From positions 141,870 through 205,869 of the forward strand of contig JAJTCM010000006.1 in assembly GCA_021325675.1 (NCBI GenBank): a stretch of 64,000 nucleotides of DNA, written 5' to 3'. A model generated the notes under the pieces. That model had not been told where the DNA came from and searched no databases. It worked only from the letters and a program-made list of their open reading frames with translations. The position numbers and the translations under genes were made by a program. The number at the start of each line of letters is the position of its first letter. Positions within the stretch are counted from its first letter, which is position 1. Of this stretch, positions 1-7,500 are shown piece after piece. Source of the DNA: Crocinitomicaceae bacterium. Its GTDB lineage: Bacteria; Bacteroidota; Bacteroidia; Flavobacteriales_D; Crocinitomicaceae.

Positions 1-495
1 TCTGAGCAAATCCTGGATTTCTTCCGCTGTGAAGCCGGAGTTTTCAGACATACGCAATTCCATTACAAATTTGTCGTCTGTTGTTCTCGGATCCGGGTTG
101 GAAGCAGGCATACCCGGCAAAGTTTTGTTTTTCAACAGGTACGTAATCGCCATTCCGTGTGCAGCACACAATACAGTAAACTCGAAAGTAACCGGGATGA
201 ACGCGAGGATGTTATCCAGGTAAGTGAAATTCGGCTTACCACCAATGTTCATCGGCCAGTCACCAATCATGAAATAACGCATTCCAAGGGTAGCTATAGT
301 TGTACCGGTAATACCGTACAAGAAGGCCATGATCCCCAGACGGGTATTCTGAACCCCAATGATCGGATCAATTCCGTGGATCGGGAACGGCGAAAATACG
401 TCCGCTACTTTAATTCCTTTTGCAACCAATTTCTTTGCGCCGTCTTTCAGCACATCGTCATCGTCGTACATTGCATATATAACCTTTTCTGACAT
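1..495 (-). CDS. actD: Alternative complex III subunit ActD (DUF3341), partial
   Basis: This is a membrane subunit of the quinol:cytochrome c/oxidase oxidoreductase (alternative complex III). The reading frame opens with ATG at 495 (MSEKVIYAMYDDDDVLKDG) and stays open for 165 codons to the window edge, so the C-terminus is missing. An N-terminal soluble stretch containing VFSPFPIHGID is followed by two hydrophobic segments (around LGIMAFLYGITGTTIATLG and ILAFIPVTFEFTVLCAAHG), which is the DUF3341 layout. It follows actC by 8 bases and is the fourth gene of the act operon; actE and actF would be expected beyond the edge. In the complex, ActD is a two-helix subunit packed beside the NrfD-like subunits and carries no cofactor. 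The assignment is confident from the conserved order and the motif. Confidence 0.9.
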   Translation of the reverse strand, partial: MSEKVIYAMYDDDDVLKDGAKKLVAKGIKVADVFSPFPIHGIDPIIGVQNTRLGIMAFLYGITGTTIATLGMRYFMIGDWPMNIGGKPNFTYLDNILAFIPVTFEFTVLCAAHGMAITYLLKNKTLPGMPASNPDPRTTDDKFVMELRMSENSGFTAEEIQDLLR

Positions 496-503
496 GATCC
501 TAA

Positions 504-1958
504 TTAATGATTGTTAGTATTTTCTGTTCCCAGCTGGCTTTGATCGTGACCGTGAGCTGTATTGTCGTGGTCGTGATGGCCGTGTGTGTCCGGAGCGTTT
601 TTGTAAGACTCACCGGAAGATTTCAAGATAGTTTTCAACTCGGCGATTGGCAATACCGGGAAGAAACGTGCAAACAAGAGGAAGAATACGAAGAAGATCC
701 CGATCGTTCCGAGGTAGATCCCGATATCAATGTGGCTCGGGTAGTGCATACTCCAGGAAGAAGGAAGGTAATCGCGGTGGATGGAAGATACGATAATTAC
801 GTAACGCTCGAACCACATACCGATGTTTACAACGATAGAGATAAAGAATGTGAAGTACAGGCTTCTTCTCAAAGGACGGATCCACATCAGCTGCGGGGAG
901 ATTACGTTGCATGTCATCATCGACCAGTAAGCCCACCAGTAAGGACCGGTTGCACGGTTAATGAAAGCGTATGCTTCGTATTCAACACCGGAGTACCAGG
1001 AAACGAAGAGCTCCGTCAGGTAGGCAACACCTACGATGGAACCTGTTACCATGATTACAATGTTCATGTATTCAACGTGTCTCGTGTGAATGTAGTTTTC
1101 AAGCCTCATTCCCTTACGCATAACAAGCAAGAGTGTTTGTACCATCGCGAAACCGGAGAATACCGCACCCGCAACGAAGTAAGGAGGGAAGATGGTGGTG
1201 TGCCATCCCGGGATCACCGATGTGGCAAAGTCGAAGGATACAATGGAGTGAACCGAGAATACGAGTGGCGTAGCCAAACCTGCAAGAACCAGGGAAACAA
1301 GCTCGAAACGGTTCCAGTTTTTAGCGCGTCCTGACCAGCCGAAAGAGAGAATGGAGTACATTTTCTTCGGGATCGGGCGTTTTACGCGGTCTCTCAGCGT
1401 TGCAAAGTCAGGGATCAGACCGATGTACCAGAAAACGAGGGACACGGAAAGGTAAGTAGAGATTGCGAACACGTCCCAGAGGAGCGGCGAGTTGAAGTTT
1501 ACCCAGAGGGAACCGAACTGGTTTGGTAAAGGGAATACCCAGTATCCTAACCACAAACGACCCATGTGGATCAGCGGGAACGTTCCGGCCATGAATACCG
1601 CGAAGATCGTCATCGCTTCAGCCGAACGGTTAATCGCCATTCTCCATTTTTGTCTGAAGAGGAGCAATACCGCTGAGATCAGGGTCCCGGCGTGACCGAT
1701 ACCTACCCACCATACGAAGTTGGTGATATCCCATGCCCAACCGATTGTTTTGTTTAGTCCCCAAACACCGATACCCGTACCAAGCAGGTAGAAAATACAT
1801 CCTACCCCGTATACTGCAATAATCAATGCGATTGCAAACAATACATACCAAGCTCTTGGCGCTTTGTCCTCGATAGGCTTACAAACGTCCTCGGTAATTT
1901 CGTGGTACGTCTTGTGACCTAATATCAGAGGTTCTCTAATTGCTGATTCCTTATGCAT
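504..1958 (-). CDS. actC: Alternative complex III quinol-oxidising membrane subunit ActC (NrfD/PsrC family)
   Basis: This is an integral membrane subunit of alternative complex III, 484 aa, of the NrfD/polysulfide-reductase family. Quinol oxidation in the complex is attributed to this type of subunit. About ten hydrophobic helices span residues 37 to 450. The N-terminal block REPLILGHKTYHEITEDV is typical of ActC. The start is ATG at 1958. The gene lies between actB (21 bases upstream) and actD (8 bases downstream) and is clearly cotranscribed with them. The C-terminal 30 residues form a soluble tail rich in His and Asp (THGHHDHDNTAHGHD), which is unusual in look but may simply be a disordered extension. 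Subunit identity is from family knowledge; the tail is seen directly. Confidence 0.93.
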   Translation of the reverse strand: MHKESAIREPLILGHKTYHEITEDVCKPIEDKAPRAWYVLFAIALIIAVYGVGCIFYLLGTGIGVWGLNKTIGWAWDITNFVWWVGIGHAGTLISAVLLLFRQKWRMAINRSAEAMTIFAVFMAGTFPLIHMGRLWLGYWVFPLPNQFGSLWVNFNSPLLWDVFAISTYLSVSLVFWYIGLIPDFATLRDRVKRPIPKKMYSILSFGWSGRAKNWNRFELVSLVLAGLATPLVFSVHSIVSFDFATSVIPGWHTTIFPPYFVAGAVFSGFAMVQTLLLVMRKGMRLENYIHTRHVEYMNIVIMVTGSIVGVAYLTELFVSWYSGVEYEAYAFINRATGPYWWAYWSMMTCNVISPQLMWIRPLRRSLYFTFFISIVVNIGMWFERYVIIVSSIHRDYLPSSWSMHYPSHIDIGIYLGTIGIFFVFFLLFARFFPVLPIAELKTILKSSGESYKNAPDTHGHHDHDNTAHGHDQSQLGTENTNNH

Positions 1959-1979
1959 TTCAACCTTTTTTTATAACAA

Positions 1980-4900
1980 TTAATGATGAGCTTTTTTACT
2001 TTCTTTCTTGTCGTGGTGTACCACGTGGTGACCCTTTTTCGACACGTGGATTTTCTCCAGCAAGTCGTTATTTTCGTTACGGATCTTCATTTTGTACCAG
2101 ATGTTTGGTTTCACACCAACTTCCTCGAGGGCCTGGTAAGCACGCTTGTCGTTAGCGCTCTTCCTTATTTCAGACTTAAGATCGTTGTAGTCACCGAATG
2201 TGATAGCGCCTGTAGGACAAGCTTCAGCACAAGCTGTTGTTACGTCTCCGTCAACAACCGGTCTTGCTTCTTTCTTGGCAGTCAATTTACCAGCCTGTAC
2301 TTTTTGTACGCAGAAAGAACATTTTTCCATCACACCTCGTGTTCTTACCGTTACATCAGGGTTCAGTACCATACGGCCTAAATCATCCTGTGCAGGGTTC
2401 ACCTGGGCGAATTTTTTATAAGACGGGTAGTTGAACCAGTTGAAGCGGCGCACTTTGTACGGACAGTTGTTCGCACAGTAACGTGTACCGATACATCTGT
2501 TGTAAGCCATCTGGTTCAAACCTTCGTTGCTATGAGTTGTTGCAGCTACCGGGCAAACTGTTTCACACGGAGCGTGGTTACAGTGGTGGCAGAGCATCGG
2601 CATGTGGATCACTTTCGGGTTTTCTGCAGCGATCTCAGCTTTACCGAAGTCGAACGTTTCACGGTCTTTACGCATACCAACTGTTGCTTCCTCGTCGGAT
2701 GCAAAGTAACGGTCGATACGCAGCCAGTGCATTTCACGTCCTCTTCTTACTTCGTCTTTACCAACAACAGGAACGTTGTTTTCAGACTGGCAGGCAATCA
2801 TACAGCTTCCGCAGCCGTAGCATTGGTTGAGGTCGATAGTCATACCCCAGCGGTGACCAACTTTGTCAACCGGGTGTGCATCCCACAAGTCAAATTCTTC
2901 GATCGGCCTTTCAACGTGGTTACCGTCAGCATCCAGTTTCTGGAGCGTGTAAGCCGGGTTGTAAGCTTCCTTATCGTTGTTTTTGTAAATGTCAAGCGTT
3001 GTTTCGCGAACTATGGAACGGCGGGCCATTACCGTGTGGTGGATCTGTGTAGCAGCGATCGGGTAGATTTCACCTTCCACTTTGCTAACAGAACCTTCCG
3101 TACAGAAGGACATTGTACCGTTTTCCATGCGTACCAAACGGAAAGCGTTCTGCCCGATTGGTTTGCGGTTTCCTTTATCGTCAGTTGTGTGGCCTCCGTA
3201 TTCTTTTGTCTGGAATGCCGCGTTTCCGATATTTTCGTTGTTTGCACCACGACCGTAACCGAGGGCGATACCTACCGTGCCGATTGCTTGTCCCGGTGAA
3301 GGGTAAACAGGTAACGTAAGGCTAACACCGTTCACTTTCACTGTGGCAACGTTCAATCCGTTTTCCTGGTCGAAAGTAGTGGCGTATTTGCCATCCATCT
3401 CAGCCGGGTTCATGGTAATGTAGTTATCCCATGTTACTTTTGAAATCGGGTCAGGAAGCTCTTGCAGCCAAGGGTTGTTGGCCTGGTCACCCGTACCGAT
3501 ACCAGCTTTTTGGTACAATACGATTTCCGTGCCTTTACCGCCTGTTTTAACCTGGGAAGAAATCCCGGACATGGAAGCTTCGTTAAAGCCCGGGTTAGTT
3601 GCAGCTACTGCAGGAACATCGGAACAGCTGTCGTGTACCATCATTCCCCAGTAAGTATCTGCATCTGTATATTCAGTTTGCATCGGGAACCCGTAAGTTA
3701 CCCAGTTGCTTTTGATCAGGTCATAGTATACTTTGGAATCCTTACCTCCGCGGGAAGCCTTACCTGACCAAACCATAAAGCTTTCCTGAGCGGCAGCTGT
3801 ATTGTGGATCGGACGGATAGTTGGCTGGGCCAGGGCGTAATGGTTCATTTTTGCGTTGTAATCATTCCAGGACTCCAATGCATGGTGGTCAGGAGCGATA
3901 TACTTACATAAGCTTGCCGTTTCATCAGCGTAAGCTGCGAGGGAAACCGTCAGGCCTACATTTTTCAGGGCCTTACCGAATTTCTCACCTTCTGCAAGGG
4001 AGTAAACCGGGTTAACACCGTAGAAAATCACAGCGTCAGGGCCATTACCACCGATCACGTCGGAAACAAAGCGGTTCATCTTAGCATCTTGTGACGCGAA
4101 GAGAGAAACAGGGTTGTTAACGTTGATCGTTTTGGTATATGCGCCTAAAACGGAGTTTAATTTATTAGCAAGGATTTGCACGGCCTTGTTGTTAGAGCCT
4201 GCAACCACTAAGGATTCGCTTTTTGATTTTTTCAATTCGGCAACTGCCAGGTCAGCGATTTTAGCCGCATCCGTAGACAATTTCGTGCTAACGCCTGAAT
4301 TTACACCGAATTTGCTTAAGATGTAAGATAATACGTTTGCTTCTTCGGAAGGCTTAACCATTCCGCGGTAGTCTGCATTGGAACCAGTGATAGACATAGT
4401 TGCCTCGAACTGGAAATGCTTTGACATCCATTCTCCGTCAGGATTTCTTCTGACACCGTATTGTGCCTGGTATTCAGTTGCAAGTAACCAGGTGCACAGG
4501 AAATCAGCGCCAACGGAAACGATTGTTTTTGCTTTAGAGAAATCGTAGTCAGGAATAATCCCGTCGTTCTCCGGCATATTCATTACGGTTAAACCGAATG
4601 TTTCTTTGTTTGCAGCACGCATTCCGGCGTAGGACACAGCGTCATACTGGATGTGCTCGAAAGATGTTCCTGCCGCATCGCCGCCGTTTACATGCGCCTT
4701 CAGCATATCAATAGCTGTTTGCGTAGACGGGGAAATGATTGTAGAGGAAACTAAAGTTACCTTTCCTTTTTTCGCAACGATATCGTTCAGCCTGGATTTG
4801 ATATCGCCGTCAAGGTCGTTCCAGGATTTCGTTTTCCCGCCCATCATCGGGGCTTTCAAACGTGCTGAATCGTATAATGGCAAAACGGATGCGATGATCT

Positions 4901-5303
4901 GCGCGTTTGTAACACCTTTAGAAATACCGAAATCTTTGTTCCCTTTGATGTAGATCGGACGACCTTCACGGGTCTTAACCAAAATGCTGGCATAAGAAAC
5001 ACCATCATAATAGGTGGAAGCATACCATGTCGGCATACCCGGGGTTACGTTCTCCGGTTTGTTTACATAAGGGATCGCCTTTGTAACCGGCGCTTCACAA
5101 GCCGCCAATGTAGCAGCTGCAACGCTAAACCCTAAGAACTTTAAGAAATCCCTTCTTCCTGTGGAACTTTCTTTGAGATTTTCATCTGCAAGAAATTCAT
5201 CAACAGACATGGATTGAGGAAATTCCTGGTCTCTTTGCTGTAAGAACGCAGGGGTTTCTTTCAATTCCTCAAGACCTTTCCAATATTTTTTTGTCATTTC
5301 CAT
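1980..5303 (-). CDS. actB: Alternative complex III iron-sulfur subunit ActB (molybdopterin-oxidoreductase-like fusion)
   Basis: This is the large periplasmic electron-transfer subunit of alternative complex III, 1107 aa. A twin-arginine signal (RRDFLKFLGF, residues 50-59) runs into LAAC at residue 69, so the protein is probably Tat-exported and may be lipid-anchored. The middle is a molybdopterin-oxidoreductase-like domain, which in this family carries no molybdenum. The C-terminal third is a ferredoxin-like domain with four cysteine blocks: CYGCGSCMIAC from about 828, CHHCNHAPCETVCPV near 902, CIGTRYCANNCPYK near 940, and CSFC near 995 with CAEACP near 1024. These match binding of four Fe-S clusters. 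The protein ends in a His/Lys-rich tail (KKGHHVVHHDKKESKKAHH). It is encoded 40 bases after actA and 21 before actC. Confidence 0.95.
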   Translation of the reverse strand: MEMTKKYWKGLEELKETPAFLQQRDQEFPQSMSVDEFLADENLKESSTGRRDFLKFLGFSVAAATLAACEAPVTKAIPYVNKPENVTPGMPTWYASTYYDGVSYASILVKTREGRPIYIKGNKDFGISKGVTNAQIIASVLPLYDSARLKAPMMGGKTKSWNDLDGDIKSRLNDIVAKKGKVTLVSSTIISPSTQTAIDMLKAHVNGGDAAGTSFEHIQYDAVSYAGMRAANKETFGLTVMNMPENDGIIPDYDFSKAKTIVSVGADFLCTWLLATEYQAQYGVRRNPDGEWMSKHFQFEATMSITGSNADYRGMVKPSEEANVLSYILSKFGVNSGVSTKLSTDAAKIADLAVAELKKSKSESLVVAGSNNKAVQILANKLNSVLGAYTKTINVNNPVSLFASQDAKMNRFVSDVIGGNGPDAVIFYGVNPVYSLAEGEKFGKALKNVGLTVSLAAYADETASLCKYIAPDHHALESWNDYNAKMNHYALAQPTIRPIHNTAAAQESFMVWSGKASRGGKDSKVYYDLIKSNWVTYGFPMQTEYTDADTYWGMMVHDSCSDVPAVAATNPGFNEASMSGISSQVKTGGKGTEIVLYQKAGIGTGDQANNPWLQELPDPISKVTWDNYITMNPAEMDGKYATTFDQENGLNVATVKVNGVSLTLPVYPSPGQAIGTVGIALGYGRGANNENIGNAAFQTKEYGGHTTDDKGNRKPIGQNAFRLVRMENGTMSFCTEGSVSKVEGEIYPIAATQIHHTVMARRSIVRETTLDIYKNNDKEAYNPAYTLQKLDADGNHVERPIEEFDLWDAHPVDKVGHRWGMTIDLNQCYGCGSCMIACQSENNVPVVGKDEVRRGREMHWLRIDRYFASDEEATVGMRKDRETFDFGKAEIAAENPKVIHMPMLCHHCNHAPCETVCPVAATTHSNEGLNQMAYNRCIGTRYCANNCPYKVRRFNWFNYPSYKKFAQVNPAQDDLGRMVLNPDVTVRTRGVMEKCSFCVQKVQAGKLTAKKEARPVVDGDVTTACAEACPTGAITFGDYNDLKSEIRKSANDKRAYQALEEVGVKPNIWYKMKIRNENNDLLEKIHVSKKGHHVVHHDKKESKKAHH

Positions 5304-5343
5304 ATGCTTTTAAGCCTTCTCTTGTAATTAATTATTCGGGATA

Positions 5344-6696
5344 TTAGTAATGGCACTTAGCACATTCCCAACCACCTAATTCTTTTACTGTCACTTTTCC
5401 GTCTTCCAGGTACTTGCTGTACAATTTCTTGTCGTTGTTCAGCAAACGCTTGTGGATTTCATTATAGTAACCGTCATTTTTTGTATCAAGCGGACCGGCA
5501 GTGATTTCTTTTTCTGCGTGACACTCAATACACCATCCCATTGTGAGGGTTGGTTTTGTCAACGGAACGTTTCCTTCGATTTTGTTCAGCTCGGAAACCG
5601 GCACTACACGGGCAGTCTCTTTTTGCTTGGTCATATCACCGTGGCACTGCTTACAGTCGAGACCCCCAACTACTACGTGCTGGGAGTGGTTGAAGTAAAC
5701 GTGATCAGGTAAAACGTGAACCTTGTTCCAGGTGATCGGCTTGGATTTGCCGGTGTAAGAACCTGCGCCTTCAGTTGACCAGCCTGCTGCTGCATAAATT
5801 GCTTTGATTTTTTCCTGCTGCTCCGGCGTGCGTCCGTTGATCTGCTTGTGGCAGTTCATACATACGTTCACTGTAGGGATACCTGCAGTTTTTGATTTCG
5901 TTACGGAATTGTGGCAGTATTTACAATCGATGCCGTTAACACCCGTGTGGATGTCGTGCGGGAATTCGATTGGCTGGGAAGGCTGGTATGATTCGAGGAT
6001 CCCAATGTTACCCAGTCCCTGGAAGCCTGCAACGATCAGGGTAATTACCAGGATCAATGTTCCAACTCCAACGTATTTTTTGTTTTTCCAGGCCCATTGC
6101 CCGAATTCTTCAGCGTAGCTTTTTGTGTCAGGTCTGTCGTCAGCACCTTCAACGGCTGTTTTCAACTGGCGGCGAACACCGGAAACAGCAGCAATGATGA
6201 TAGCGAACAGCAAGCCGAGCGCGATCCAGATCCAGCTGAAACCGCCTTCTTCGTCTTCGCCTTCAGTACCTCCGGCAGCGGCATCACCACCACCTTCTTC
6301 AACCGCAGTTGCAGGATCAGCCTGTGCGTCTACCCAGTCAAAAATGGCTGTGATTTCTTCTTTTTTCAATTCCGGGAATACCTGCATCGCAGTAGGCGCC
6401 CATGTTGAAACGGTTTGCGCATACGGATCTGAAGCCGCTGCAGCCTGCCAGTTGTTCACCCATTGGTAAATGGATTCCTCTGATTTGGCTCCGCCTTCCG
6501 CCCACTTCTTGCGAACTTCGAACAGTTTTGGCCCCGTACCGTTTTTGTGAGGTTGGTGACAAGTGGCACATTTTGCTTTAAAGAGTGCCTCACCTTGCGC
6601 ATTCGCGTTGAAAGTTCCAGTTAAAAACAACATAGCAGTTGCACTGAAACACCAGGTTTTTATACTTCTAAACATCTGATTTTTAGATATTTTCAT
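5344..6696 (-). CDS. actA: Alternative complex III multihaem cytochrome c subunit ActA, with N-terminal monohaem domain
   Basis: This membrane-anchored multihaem cytochrome c is the first gene of the act operon and passes electrons from the iron-sulfur subunit to the acceptor. A signal peptide (residues 1-33, ending NANAQ) is followed by a class-I-like monohaem domain with CATCH at 43-47. A Gly/Glu-rich linker follows, then two transmembrane segments at about 154-172 and 207-227. The C-terminal part holds five more haem sites: CKYCH 258, CMNCH 279, CKQCH 348, CIECH 389 and CAKCH 445. That gives six CxxCH motifs. ActA is usually described as pentahaem, so the first domain may be an ActE-like monohaem module fused in front. 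Start is ATG at 6696, about 48 bases from a TAnnTTTG box. Confidence 0.93.
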   Translation of the reverse strand: MKISKNQMFRSIKTWCFSATAMLFLTGTFNANAQGEALFKAKCATCHQPHKNGTGPKLFEVRKKWAEGGAKSEESIYQWVNNWQAAAASDPYAQTVSTWAPTAMQVFPELKKEEITAIFDWVDAQADPATAVEEGGGDAAAGGTEGEDEEGGFSWIWIALGLLFAIIIAAVSGVRRQLKTAVEGADDRPDTKSYAEEFGQWAWKNKKYVGVGTLILVITLIVAGFQGLGNIGILESYQPSQPIEFPHDIHTGVNGIDCKYCHNSVTKSKTAGIPTVNVCMNCHKQINGRTPEQQEKIKAIYAAAGWSTEGAGSYTGKSKPITWNKVHVLPDHVYFNHSQHVVVGGLDCKQCHGDMTKQKETARVVPVSELNKIEGNVPLTKPTLTMGWCIECHAEKEITAGPLDTKNDGYYNEIHKRLLNNDKKLYSKYLEDGKVTVKELGGWECAKCHY

Positions 6697-6743
6697 TTAA
6701 AATCTTTTTTGTCTTATGCCGTAAAAACACTTTATGACGTGGG

Positions 6744-6751
6744 CAAATTTA
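6744..6751 (-). promoter_or_regulatory. Putative act operon promoter, -7 box
   Basis: Reading the minus strand, TAAATTTG matches the Bacteroidota -7 consensus TAnnTTTG, 47 bases before the actA start codon. No TTG -33 element sits at the usual 19-20 base distance, so an activator may be needed. Two perfect palindromes lie further upstream. Confidence 0.5.
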
Positions 6752-6807
6752 ATATATGAAATAATTTAAATGACATTTTTATGACAATTTTCTACAAAAG
6801 TCAGGTA

Positions 6808-6826
6808 ATTTAGAATTGTTCTAAAT
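6808..6826. promoter_or_regulatory. Perfect palindrome upstream of the act operon (operator candidate)
   Basis: ATTTAGAA and TTCTAAAT form a perfect 8-3-8 inverted repeat around TTG. Its centre is about 65-80 bases upstream of the expected actA transcription start, a position suited to an activator site. Symmetry is seen directly; the regulator is unknown. Confidence 0.4.
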
Positions 6827-6900
6827 AAATGTTAAAATTCATTAAAATCAAATACTTCCGGCCATTTCAAATAAGGAATTCATTTACAATATTTTAATCC

Positions 6901-6916
6901 GGAATTACATAATTCC
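6901..6916. promoter_or_regulatory. Second perfect palindrome in the actA-padR divergent region
   Basis: GGAATTA-CA-TAATTCC is a perfect 7-2-7 inverted repeat. It sits in the 460-base AT-rich region between actA (leftward) and the padR gene (rightward), which holds no credible coding sequence. It could be an operator for either side. Confidence 0.35.
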
Positions 6917-7104
6917 TACTTTTCCGCTTTCCTGTTGATAACCTTAGCGAAACGAAAATGAAACTTATCCAATAACCAAAGCAAGGGCGGCTTAAACCCA
7001 TTTCGACTTATTAACATTATAATATCGTTCCGCTGGTAAATTTTATTTAATTTTTTAAATTATTACCTCCCTAAATATCAGCGATTTAAAAAATAATACC
7101 TAAT

Positions 7105-7165
7105 TTTCTTATGTATAAATTTGCAATACTTAAGTTTCTTATGTATGTTTGCAGCATGTATACAT
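7105..7165 (+). promoter_or_regulatory. padR promoter with 30-bp direct repeat and operator-like palindrome on the start codon
   Basis: TTTG at 7120-7123, a 20-base spacer and TATGTTTG at 7144-7151 form a complete Bacteroidota promoter. TTTCTTATGTAT occurs at 7105 and again at 7135, exactly 30 bases apart, so a second box, TAAATTTG, lies at 7116-7123. ATGTATACAT (7156-7165) is a perfect palindrome of the ATGT-ACAT type bound by PadR proteins and covers the start codon. This suggests autorepression, and a leaderless mRNA because the box ends four bases before the ATG. Confidence 0.6.
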
Positions 7166-7500
7166 CAGAATTGATTAAAGGAACCCTCAAAACCATCGTG
7201 TTAACGCTGCTTAAAGAAAACGGCCGGATGTATGGTTACGAGATCACTCAACGGGTGAAAGATTTAACGGATGGCAAAATCCAGATTACGGAAGGCGCCT
7301 TGTACCCAACCCTGCACACGCTGGAGAAAAACGGCGAAGTGGGTATCGAGGAAGAGTACATGGGTAAGCGCGTACGCAAGTATTATACGCTTACCGAGCA
7401 AGGACAGGTAACAGCCCGCGAAAAAATCAACGAATTTGCCGATTTCATCAGTACAATGAAATTTTTGTTGGATTTGCAACCGAAACCAGGCCATGCATAA
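7156..7500 (+). CDS. PadR family transcriptional regulator
   Basis: This is a small winged-helix DNA-binding protein of the PadR family, 114 aa from the chosen start. The motifs are ELIKGTLKTIVLTLLKENG, MYGYEITQRV, ITEGALYPTLHTLEKNG and VRKYYTLTEQG, which cover the whole PadR N-terminal domain in order. The frame is open from an upstream ATG at 7111, but that ATG lies inside the -33/-7 promoter elements, so the ATG at 7156 (MYTSELIKG) is preferred. The last codons overlap the start of the next gene by 8 bases, so the two are translationally coupled. The length is short, with no long C-terminal dimerisation domain, as in subfamily-2 PadR proteins. PadR proteins usually repress their own operon; an operator-like palindrome covers the start codon. 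Confidence 0.9.
   Translation: MYTSELIKGTLKTIVLTLLKENGRMYGYEITQRVKDLTDGKIQITEGALYPTLHTLEKNGEVGIEEEYMGKRVRKYYTLTEQGQVTAREKINEFADFISTMKFLLDLQPKPGHA

Noticed and set aside
507..1334. 275-codon plus-strand open frame opposite actC
   Set aside because: It is antisense to a clear membrane subunit; the translated product is Arg/Val/Cys-rich and of no recognisable family, typical of a shadow frame.
2532..3299. 255-codon plus-strand frame opposite actB
   Set aside because: Antisense to the iron-sulfur region of actB, whose cysteine motifs are unmistakable.
7111..7155. Longer PadR N-terminus from ATG 7111
   Set aside because: The first 15 codons coincide with the -33 and -7 promoter elements and add residues not usual in PadR proteins.
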